Below are positions 41,794 to 51,219 of a DNA stretch of 64,000 bases, piece by piece. The notes below the pieces were generated by a model, which did no database searches, was not told where the DNA came from, and saw only the letters and a program-made list of their open reading frames with translations. This DNA is from Ophiocordyceps camponoti-saundersi (nom. inval.) (lineage: Eukaryota > Ascomycota > Sordariomycetes > Hypocreales > Ophiocordycipitaceae): assembly GCA_003339415.1 (NCBI GenBank), contig PDHQ01000026.1, forward strand, positions 62,001 to 126,000, given 5' to 3'. The position numbers were made by a program, and so were the translations under genes. The stretch's first letter is position 1. The number at the start of each line of letters is the position of its first letter.

Positions 41794-44700
41794 TCACTCC
41801 CATCTCTTCCACTCTTCCACCAGCCTTTCCACCTGCTCCTCCGACCATTCATCGTTCCTCTGAGCCCTATCAAGCTTGACCAGATCATCGTAGATATCCT
41901 TTTCCACCGCACGTCTCTCCAGAACCTTAGCTTCGAGGTACTCGCGGTCCCGAAGTCGACAGGCCTTCTGGAAAACTTCGCGCATCCGGGGTGAATATAG
42001 CTGACAGGTCGCCGCGGGTAGCCGCTGGGGTTGGACGAAGTTTCGAGCTATGCTATTGCCCTCCAGCAACCTCGGCTCCACAACCTCGTTGAAGCATGCG
42101 TTGCATACGGTGAATTCCGGCACCGATTTCATCATGTGCCAGTAGCCGTTGTGAACCGGGCTGTCTTCGCGACAGGCCCGGCCGATGCTAAGCTTTTGAA
42201 GCTCCTGCGCCAACGCCTTCACGTCCACATCCAATCCATCCTTCGTTGAGATTGCCAGGTCAGAGGTTGTCTCGAAGGCATCGAAATAATGCACAAATTG
42301 TTTCCTCTTCGGTGTGAAGTGTAGGGCGCAAACCTCCCTCGTTGGGTGCGACGGACCCGTAGATGGGACGAACAAACCCCTCAAGTTGGGAAGCAGTACT
42401 TCGATTGTCATGGCGCATCGATAGCAGACGGAAAACCCGGTGACCGGCCGTCTCGTACAGGGATCGTCAACTGTGAGCCAGTTGCGAGTCGCCTTCCGGT
42501 GTCCCGGACAAGGCTTGTTACGCGACGAGGCTTCTACGTTGGCCACCCGGTGGAACAGCCGCAGATCCGGTTGTTCGTGTTTAAGTGTCAGTAGCCAGGC
42601 AATTCTATACCACGGTGAAGACCCAAAGTCGCATGCAATCGCCTCCTCGCTTGGTCGGAGGATGGGCAGAAAATGTGACCTAAACTCAGATTGCGCAAAG
42701 ACGGCACCATAGCAGGTCGGGCAGATGTTGAAGTCGGTCCGACTGAGTGTCAGCCAGTCCATCATACCCGTCACGGGCTCCGTCCGGGGACATTCGGGGA
42801 GCCCTCCAGATCCGTCTCTATCTCGGCCCTCCGAGTATCGGCGGTACGTGCCGGTAGGTCTGTCGCTGACCTTTTTAGGCGTTTCGTGATCCCAAGGAAG
42901 AGTATGCCACGATTCGGCGGGGGGAGAAGGTGGCCTGTTCAAGCCAGATGGCTGCTCGATCGTAGTCGCTTTGATGGGTACAGGCGCATGCTTGACGACC
43001 ACAGGGGAAGGCATCGCCGTCTTGCCACCGGAACGAGCAGCCCACTTCCCGTCTCCGACTCCGAAATCGCCAAGCTCGTCTTCGTCGTCTGGATATGGAA
43101 GCTGCGTCGCTTCGTGTTGATAACGGCCGCCATTTGCGAGTGGAAATGTCGAGCTCCTAGGCGCCGTCGGCGAAACACTGGGAGACTCGTCTCCTCGATA
43201 CTTTGAATGGTGAGGGGCTGTGTTGACGCTTATTTGACGCCTAGTCTTGTCCTCGTCCGTCTCTCCACTGATTGAGGCGCGCGTGCCATCTTGGAATACG
43301 ACGGGTGGCTTTTGCATGTATGTATAGGTGTACGTATCCTTCGCCGGCCTGCTGCTCGAACGGCTCCGTGTGTGTGATGGGCTCGGTGACGTATTCTCTA
43401 ATTTGCCGCCTACGCTACGCCTGGCGGATCGCGAGTTGTCTCTCGTGGCGGTGCGGGTAGATGTGACATAGTCCTTGTGGTGGCCTGTCTCGACTGCCCA
43501 ATCGCCTGAAAGTCTTTTGGATGGCTGAGTAGTGAAATGGCCCGGATCGAACCGCCGGGTCGTCGAAGATGTTCGGGTGCGTCGGTGATATAGGTCTGCC
43601 TTGTCTCGACGTGCCTCCTCGACATGATGCTGTCGGGTCGGCGAGGTGGCGTATTGCCCGTGGGCTTGGTATGCCTTGTCTCGCCCAACAGTCCCGTGCG
43701 TGATGACGTCGGGAGTCAACAATTGGTCCCCGAATGGACGGTGGTGACGGGGAGAGTAGAAGTCGGGCCGCGGCGCGTCGGCCATGGCAGTCGACCGGCT
43801 CCGGCGATGCTGGGGAGAACGCTGATGGAACCCTGAGGTATCTAAGGATGGAAGATACTGCCTGTTCCTATGCCGCACCGGCTCCGGCTCCGTCCACTTA
43901 GATGCCGACTCACGTCGTCTGCCAGCATCAGGCTTTCCAACATAGTTGTCCTCATCTACTCGAGAAGTCATCTTGGGCGCCGCATCGTTTGGCTGTGTCA
44001 TTTGTGACTGTGAAGCCGGTTCATGTTGTCTGCCAACATCGGTATGGGTAGTTTTCCCATTGTCCATCCGCGTTGTCTTCCTTGGCTGTGCAACCTCGTC
44101 ACTTGGCTCTGTCCGCTGTGAAGCCGCCTCATACTGTCTGCCTGCGTCGGCCTTGGCAGTTTTGCCATCATCCACTCGAGTTGTCGTCCCCGACTGTGTA
44201 ACGTCGGCCGGAGCATCGTTCAGTATGACGAACCGTCGCTCTGGGTTGTACTCGTGTACTTCAAGAATGATGGGGTATTGATCAATTTCGCCCCTCGACG
44301 GGGTCTCCTCGTGGGATAGGATGCTCGAAGATGGACTACCATGCTCCCTGGCCAGCGAGTCGGCTTCATCCTCGACGCTGGCAGGCTGCGGGCATGGCAG
44401 GCGCCGACGGTAGCTAGATCGATTCGACGGAATGGCGGACTTGTCGGGGATCCTGCTCAGAGACAGTCAGTACGGCACGGGCCGCTGATGGAGGCGGGCT
44501 ACTCAGACGGATAGGCTCCCAGAGCGGAGAAATGCTGAGCCCGGGAAGAGTCAGTCATGGTTGCGAGGAGATGCACATTGCAAGATGCTGCCGGTGACAG
44601 GCGAAGTGATATGTGCTCTGGACGAGCGTTGGTTCCCAAAGCCTCAGCCGCCAGCCCTGAGATTTCTGAGCGTGAGACAGGTGACGAAATGACGCGGACA

Positions 44701-44964
44701 CCAAAGCAGGGCGGGGAGTGATGAAAAAGAAGTTCAAGTGAGCTAATCCGGCAGTCATGGGTTGTTCTTTGGGCGTAGCATCATCCCAACCATGATGACG
44801 TGGGACACACAACCTACCCTGCAGCAGTTGTACGGCAGTGTCTTCAGATTGGGCTGGCAGAGACTAAGCCGCAGAGTGTCAGACGTCATTCCATCGCACG
44901 ACTGACAAGTCTTGCAGAACTCGTCGTCCAACGAACGGCGTCTGGTTCCGTCAGGCGTCAGCAT
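41794..44964 (-). CDS. Conserved fungal Cys-rich protein of unknown function
   Basis: I do not recognise a characterised family; similar proteins appear in Pezizomycotina under uninformative names. Exons as I read them: 44964-44818, 44534-44509 (26 nt) and 44452-41794, giving 943 residues. The first exon has FCKTCQSCDGM and PYNCCR, suggesting a zinc site. A Ser/Arg/His-rich, probably disordered middle follows, starting with three tandem about 35-residue repeats (DDGKTAKADAGRQ, DNGKTTHTDVGRQ, VGKPDAGRR) at about residues 145-250. The C-terminal third carries three similar modules, FNICPTCYGAVF, FSVCYRCAMTIEV and FTVCNACFNEVV, with conserved ACDFGSSPWYRIAWLLTLK between. Intron 1 is long (283 bp), and the small second exon is the least certain part. 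The start lies 69 bp from the PGA2 stop. Confidence 0.7.
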
Positions 44965-45033
44965 TGCACAACACTTTCAGTCCAATAATTGCTATTTCTC
45001 CTTTGCCGGAGGGAGCATCTCCTCGGCTGCAAT

Positions 45034-45486
45034 TTAGTCCACCAGAAACTCTTGAATGTCAGCGTCATCTTTCGCCGCCTGCCGCCTCTCCTCTTCTTCC
45101 AGGAGGTCCTTGAGCATCTGCCGCTGCCGCATCCTTGCCCTGCCCCCCCAGTCTGCGCCGGTCCCCTCGCCTTCGTCTTGTAACCCGGAAATCTTGTCCT
45201 TGATACCCCGAAGCTCGTTCGGTGTGATCTTTGCCTCGGCCGTTTCCTCCTTCCGCGACTTGGCGTCTTCCTCTTCCATCTTCCGGACCGCAGTCTTGGT
45301 GGCCATTTTCATGATATAAGGTCGCACCAGCATGTATCCCCCGACAAATACGGTGAGACGGATCCAAGACTTGAGTGATAGCTGTGAGAAGCTATCCTGG
45401 AGGTTGTTGCTGGCGTTGTGGCCGTACTCGACAAAGCGGGCAAAGAGCTTGCCGAGGGCATTCAGTTCTGGCTGCTGTTCTTCCAT
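45034..45486 (-). CDS. PGA2: PGA2-like ER protein (processing of GAS1 and ALP)
   Basis: Small ER membrane protein linked in yeast to protein trafficking and maturation of Gas1 and alkaline phosphatase. 150 residues from ATG 45486 (MEEQQPELNALGKLF); the frame is open further upstream but lacks another ATG of family type. One hydrophobic segment LKSWIRLTVFVGGYMLVRPYIMKM at about residues 36-60 is the conserved core, followed by a charged coiled-coil-like tail (EEEDAKSRKEE, LKDLLEEEERRQAAK). It is divergent from TUF1 with 563 bp between ATGs. Confidence 0.82.
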   Translation of the reverse strand: MEEQQPELNALGKLFARFVEYGHNASNNLQDSFSQLSLKSWIRLTVFVGGYMLVRPYIMKMATKTAVRKMEEEDAKSRKEETAEAKITPNELRGIKDKISGLQDEGEGTGADWGGRARMRQRQMLKDLLEEEERRQAAKDDADIQEFLVD

Positions 45487-46049
45487 CGCTGAGGATTTCG
45501 TAGGCCTCCAAAATTTGCCGATATATATCAATTGTGGCGAGAAAGAGCGAGTTTTTTCCTGCCAATGCGGAAGGCGCAAAGGTTCGAGAGCAAGGGCGAG
45601 ATGAGCAGTGAGCTATGACGAGTTGGTGACGGTCGTATTTTCAGGCGACCAGTGAGACAGAAGTTAAGGTATAACTTGCAGGAATTTGTCTTAACTGTAT
45701 TATTCAACCGTTATCCAACACAGCACACATACTGCATTTCGTCTCTCCGACGTATCCCTCGAGGGTATGAAGTCGCGCCACGGCTGTCTGGTGCTCAGCT
45801 CAGGGGCATGATGTGGAACTGGGAAGTAGGAGAGGCGCATCACGTGCAAGCAATTAGTCACGAAGGATGTCATCCAATCAGATCTTCGTATTTTCTTGAA
45901 GGAGGCTCCGTAGCTTCATAGCTTGAAAAAAAAAACCCTTTACTGAACCCTTCTATAATAGAGCTCTCATTGTCTGTTCTGGTTGCCTCCGGGGCGTCGC
46001 TGCTCGCCTTCATCCCGCTATCCCTCGGAGCTCTCTGTGATCCTCCGCA
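45487..46049. promoter_or_regulatory. Divergent promoter PGA2 / TUF1
   Basis: 563 bp; a CACGTG at 45841-45846 lies roughly mid-spacer. No coding frame supported. Confidence 0.45.
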
Positions 46050-47498
46050 ATGTCAAGATCAATTCGTACCGCAGCGCCCCTGCTGCGGACTGCGCGACAT
46101 TGTCTCGCCACTGGACGAATCGACCCGTTATACTCAACAGTTTCGAGGCACAGTGTCACAGGCATCCTGAATGTCTTCCGCACATACGCCGTCTATGAGC
46201 GCACAAAGCCTCATGTGAATATCGGTATGAAAAGCTCGGATACGAGGCGCGTGGGTTCTAGTTGCTGATATGGAGCACCAGGGACGATTGGCCATGTCGA
46301 CCACGGCAAGGTTTGTTCTACATCAGCTGTGTGGCCGTTTCCCTGCTGACATCCTCATGTCTAGACCACTCTATCTGCTGCCATAACAAAGAGACAAGCC
46401 GAAAAAGGATTCGCCAATTTCCTCGAGTATGGCGCCATTGACAAGGCTCCGGAGGAACGGAAGCGTGGTATCACCATCTCCACTGCGCACATCGAGTATT
46501 CTACCGAAAACCGGCACTACTCACACGTCGACTGCCCCGGTCACGCCGATTACATCAAGAACATGATCACGGGTGCCGCAAATATGGACGGCGCCATCAT
46601 CGTCGTCGCCGCCTCGGACGGCCAGATGCCTCAGACTCGCGAGCACTTGCTCCTTGCCCGACAGGTCGGCGTGCAGAAAATTGTCGTCTTCGTCAACAAG
46701 ATCGATGCTCTTGACGATCCTGAAATGTTGGAGCTCGTCGAGATGGAGATGCGTGAGCTGCTTACCACTTACGGGTTCGAGGGCGACGAAACGCCCGTCA
46801 TCATGGGATCGGCTCTGATGGCTCTCAACGGTCAAAAGCCCGAAATTGGCAAGAACAAGATTGACGAGTTGCTGAAAGCCGTCGACGAATGGATTCCCAC
46901 CCCGGAACGCGACCTCGACAAACCTTTCCTCATGTCTGTTGAGGACGTCTTCTCCATTGCGGGCCGTGGTACCGTCGTGTCGGGGCGCGTTGAGCGTGGC
47001 GTGCTGAAGCGTGATGAGGATGTCGAGATCGTCGGCAAGGGTACTGAAACCATCAAGACCAAGGTCACCGACATTGAGACTTTCAAGAAGTCGTGCGATC
47101 AATCGCAGGCCGGCGACAATTCCGGGCTCCTCATCCGCGGCATTCGGCGTGAAGACATTCGCCGTGGCATGGTCATCTGCAAGCCCGGTACTGTCAAGTC
47201 CCACAAGAAATTCCTCGCCTCGCTCTACGTTCTGTCCAAGGAAGAGGGTGGTCGGCACACTGGCTTCCGTCAGAAATATCAACCCCAAATATATCTCCGG
47301 ACGTCGGACGAATCCGTCACTCTCAACTTCCCGGATGGCACTGAGAGTGTCCACACCAAGATGGTGATGCCCGGTGACAACGTCGAGATGGTTGGCACTC
47401 TGGTGTATCCCAACGCCATCGAGGTCGGCCAGCGTTTCAACATTCGCGAGGGAGGGAGGACGGTGGCCACCGGCCTTATTACTCGCATAGTGGAGTAA
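46050..47498 (+). CDS. TUF1: Mitochondrial elongation factor Tu
   Basis: GTPase that delivers aminoacyl-tRNA to the mitochondrial ribosome. Exons are 46050-46224, 46282-46310 (29 nt) and 46365-47498, giving 445 residues. The first about 50 residues are Arg/Ser/Ala-rich ([17 protein letters not shown]), a mitochondrial presequence, then the EF-Tu start [22 protein letters not shown] motifs are GHVDHGKT, RGITI in switch [14 protein letters not shown], and GSALMAL. Domains 2 and 3 are complete ([13 protein letters not shown]; final [11 protein letters not shown]). The second intron falls exactly inside the P-loop, between Lys and Thr of HGK-TT. Confidence 0.97.
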
Positions 47499-48110
47499 AT
47501 GCCTACTTTGACGAAACATTTGAGACGGCGAATCCTTACACATAATGGCCCTTTGGCGACCCAAGTCTGCGCCCATTGCAAGTGGAGGCGCAGACACTCA
47601 ACACTCCGCTTCTACTGCTGTCACGAAATGTACATTACGATGTTCTGATGGGTGGGAATCGTCGCCCCAGGCATGACGACAGAAGCTCAGCTTGTGTATT
47701 GCGGCTTGACTTTCAATGTTGAGGAAATTCCACTAGTACGGACTTTGCAGAAGCCATTCCTCCATGTGAATAGAATCATGTAGACAGAATGTTGCAGAAG
47801 ACTGGAAACCAGGATTACGCGGTAGGGGCCCGACAAGTTCGTTTGTGAGAAAATGAGTCGCTGGAGAAGACGATGCGGGCCATATAGGACGGGTACAGAA
47901 TATTGCGAGAGCCTGTGTTGGCAGTATTGTTCTATCCCCTAGGGATAAATGGTCGAAATCGAGCATGCCCTTAACTCCAATTCCTAGCGACCGCTGCCCA
48001 TTGAAGTTTTCGCCAGGCCATCTAGCTGCCGTGGAGAATGCATCATCCGTCGAACCTTCTTCCTGGATGCCCTCCTCAAGAGTCCAAAAGTGGCCAACAA
48101 CAAGCGCAGT
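47499..48110. other. Convergent spacer TUF1 / RPS29
   Basis: 612 bp containing two 3' ends; no repeat or gene seen. Confidence 0.5.
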
Positions 48111-48424
48111 TTATCGGTACTGCAGAGCAAATCAGTTTAAAAAAAGATCAGAGTGTGAGCAGAACTCCTCTAGCTCACCTTGTTGAAGCCGATATCCTTG
48201 GACTTCTCACGGAAGCATTGACGGCAGAGGTTCAGGTCGTACTTCCGGATCAGACCGGCTCTGTGCTTGCATACGCGGCTGTCGAATCATCATCGTCCGT
48301 GTCAGTCTTTTTTGCGGAAGGGAATAGGGATAGGAATAATTCGGAGAGCTCTTTATGCATACCAGCTGCGTGAGCCCTTGCCGTAATTGCGCGGGCGCGA
48401 GTTCCAGACGCTTTCGTGGGACAT
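48111..48424 (-). CDS. RPS29: 40S ribosomal protein uS14 (RPS29)
   Basis: Small zinc-binding protein of the 40S head. Too short and too split to stand out as an open frame: exons are 48424-48363, 48278-48179 and 48119-48111, giving 56 residues, the exact family length. Reads [19 protein letters not shown], then [22 protein letters not shown], then [14 protein letters not shown]. The four zinc ligands (two CxxC pairs) are intact. The last exon holds only Tyr, Arg and the stop codon. Divergent from the PDI gene. Confidence 0.95.
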
Positions 48425-48929
48425 GTTGGCGGGTGCGTGATGCTGGTGGTCGGGGAAGGATTTCCAGTCGATGGGCGAGTGAGTTTTTGTGTGCTCTTCG
48501 CGATTTGCAGGGTTGACAGGCCCCATACTGGGGCTTCGCAATCACGTGATGGTGCTTAGATATCTGACACGTGACTCTGAAACGACCGGTCGGTGGAGCC
48601 CGCTTCTGCAGAATCCACCGGCGTTCGCCTTAGCGTCGCTGCGTCACCGAAGCGCCACCGAAGCAGCGAAGTGTATGTACGTACCTCGCCGTCACTCGGA
48701 TCGCCTCGCCGCCCTCCCCTGGCTTCTGAACTGCAATCTGGCAGCTCCACCATCGATATTCCACAATCGTGTTTCCTGGCTGGTACCTTACGGCTTGCCG
48801 ATCTTTCATACACATACACATACAAGTGAGACTGACCAACAGAAGAAGATAATATCTCTCCGCTGAACAAAACCCTTTTATAGGCGCAGAGAGACTCTCA
48901 ACCATCTGAAAACCCGCCGGACCAAAACC
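48425..48929. promoter_or_regulatory. Divergent promoter RPS29 / PDI
   Basis: 505 bp. Two palindromic CACGTG elements at 48543-48548 (in ATCACGTGAT) and 48568-48573 (in GACACGTGAC), 25 bp apart and 120-150 bp upstream of the RPS29 ATG. bHLH (Cbf1-like) or unfolded-protein-response bZIP binding is possible; neither is shown. Confidence 0.5.
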
Positions 48930-50129
48930 ATGGTTTTGATCAGATCGAGTTTCCTGCTGGCGGCGCTGTCGGCCGTGACCTTTGCGTCGTCGGCCGTCAT
49001 CGACCTGACCCCGTCCAACTTCGACGATGTTGTCCTCAAGTCGGGCAAGCCTACGCTAGTCGAGTTCTTCGCCCCGTGGTGTGGCCACTGCAAGAAGCTC
49101 GCTCCCGTGTACGAGGAGCTTGCGCTTTCTTTCCAGCATGCCAAGAACAAGGTGCAGATCGCCAAAGTGGATGCCGATGCGGAGCGCTCGCTGGGCAAGC
49201 GGTTCGACGTTCAGGGCTTTCCTACCTTGAAATACTTTGACGGCAAGTCGGATAAGCCTGAGGAGTACAACCAGGGTCGCGATTTGGAAACTCTGTCTTC
49301 TTTCATTACGGAAAAGACGAGCGTGAAGCCCAAGAAGAAGGCGGAAATGCCCAGCAGCGTCGTCTTCCTCAACGATGAGACGTTCCCGGAGACAATCGGC
49401 AAGGACAAGCACGCCTTGGTCGCATTCACTGCGCCGTGGTGCGGGCGTGAGTACCATTGGGCTAGCTTCTCCTGAGGATAGGAGAGTGTGCGCGGCTGAC
49501 AGCAGTGGTCCTTTACCCTCTTAGACTGCAAGAATCTGGCCCCTACATGGGAGCTTATCGCCAATGCATATTCCCTCGACGACGAGGTCGTCATTGCCAA
49601 GGTCGACGCCGACGCTGCAGATTCCAAGAAGGTGGCCGAGGCGCAGGGTGTGTCCTCATATCCCACTATCAAGTGGTTCGCCGCTGGCAGCAAGGAAGGC
49701 GTTCTGTACGAAGGACCCAGGTCTGAGGAAGGATTCCTCAATTACGTCAATGAAAAGGCGGGCACGCACAGAGTGTCCGGTGGTGGTCTCGGCCCCGTTG
49801 CCGGCACGGTCGCCTCGCTGGACGTTCTCGTGGCCAAGCTCGTGGGTGGCGACAAGCTCGCGGACGTGGCTGCGGAGGTAAAGAAGGAGGCAGAGAAGCT
49901 CAAGGAGGGCGCGCAGTACAAGTACGCGCAATACTACGTCCGCGTATTCGACAAGCTCAGCACCAGCGAAAACTACGCCGCCAAGGAACTGGCCAGGCTC
50001 GACGGCATGCTGACCAAGGGCGGTCTTGCGCCGACTAAGCGCGACGAGTTCCAGCGGAAGACCAACGTGCTGCGCAAGTTTGTCGAGAAGGTTGCTGAAA
50101 AGGTCGACGAGGTGAAGGACGAACTTTAG
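48930..50129 (+). CDS. ER protein disulfide isomerase (ERp38/TigA type)
   Basis: Catalyses disulfide formation and exchange in the ER lumen. Exons are 48930-49446 and 49525-50129, giving 373 residues. There is a signal peptide (MVLIRSSFLLAALSAVTFASS), then two thioredoxin domains with active sites APWCGHCKKLAP near residue 47-58 and APWCGHCKNLAP near 170; the intron falls within the second WCGHC codons. An ERp29c-type helical C-terminal domain follows (KELARLDGMLTKGG...). The protein ends in the ER-retention tetrapeptide KDEL. Class and localisation are well supported. Confidence 0.96.
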
Positions 50130-50360
50130 AACGAGGGGAGGGTTTTTAAAGAAGAGTGTCGTAGAGTGTAAGAATGGGAGAGACACGGAATGGGGAAGGC
50201 ATTTGAATCACGGGCACGTGCAACGTCTTGTTTTTACCAATTTGAAGCTTTCTTTTTTGTCATTGAATGAACAGCAGCCATGGTTGTTTCATATGTATGT
50301 TGTACACGCATATGAGAAATGGGATGAAAACAGGGAGCCTCATTTTTTGCCTTTGCGATA
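50130..50360. other. Convergent spacer PDI / HSBP1-like
   Basis: 231 bp of 3' flank with a CACGTG at 50215-50220. Nothing else. Confidence 0.45.
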
Positions 50361-50744
50361 TCAAGACGCCGATGAAGAGCCGCCCTCCTTTGGAGAGGAC
50401 GCCTTATTCTGCATGACCGCGGCTTCGAGCTTGTCCAATCTCCGGGACATGGCATCCACTGAATGTGAACAAGATGATCAGTTCAAAAAGCGGCGTTGAA
50501 ACAAAGAAAAGTATAGGTATGAAGAAGACACTTTACTCTTTGCAAACATCTCAGAGGAGATGCCGGAGAATTTATTGGAAAGGGAGTTGAGGAGCTCTTC
50601 GACGGCGACGCCGATGTCTGCGTTGACCGGCTCCGTAGAGGCGGAAGGGGACTGGGGTAGGTGAGCATGAGCTTGCGCCAAGGGGGAAAGAAGACGTACT
50701 GCTTCTTGATCTTTGGATGACTCTGCGTTGTCTTCGGCGGCCAT
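50361..50744 (-). CDS. HSBP1-like heat shock factor binding protein
   Basis: Small coiled-coil protein; HSBP1 relatives bind the trimeric HSF1 hydrophobic repeat and WASH-complex parts. Exons are 50744-50537 and 50458-50361 (intron 78 bp), giving 101 residues. The conserved core runs across the splice: VEELLNSLSNKFSGISSEMF then AKMDAMSRRLDKLEAAV, with regular heptads. The N-terminus (MAAEDNAESSKDQ) and the Ser-rich C-terminus are variable. Its place beside an ER chaperone gene may be chance. Confidence 0.82.
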
Positions 50745-51219
50745 GGTTTTTGTGTGTGTGTTTGGTGAGGAGCGGTTTTATGCTCGAGGTGAGGTTGTGA
50801 TGGTTGGTTTAGGGTGTGGTTTGGAGAGGTGAGGGATACGTTCCTTGTGATGCTGTTTGGGATGGGAGTATTGATGATGGTGGGGTTTGGTGGTGCTTGG
50901 CGGTATGATGAGGGTGCTGAGGTACCGAGGATGCTAACAGTTGCTGCCCCACCCCCTCCAAGACTCCAGGCCACGCCCCCTTGTTCAGTCGCTGGCTTAT
51001 TAACCCTAACCCTTCCTTCTTACACCTGCCTCTCTCCTCACGTCTCATCCCACCACGTTTCTCCCCGGACCCTGATTTAACCTCATGTACGCCAGCTAAG
51101 CCAATCATACCTACAGGCTACCAAAGTCGGCGAGAAAGAGCATCATCTATTCCTTCTATCATGCCATCGGCGGTGCAGATACATCCATACCTACACGATT
51201 ATATACGGCAATGAGACTC
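50745..51219. other. HSBP1-like promoter and permease 3' flank
   Basis: 475 bp; includes TAACCCTAACCC at 51001-51012, two telomere-like units. No gene. Confidence 0.5.

Noticed and set aside
46521..47597. 358-residue minus-strand frame
   Set aside because: Exact antisense of TUF1 exon 3, a known shadow effect of GC-rich codon use in EF-Tu genes.
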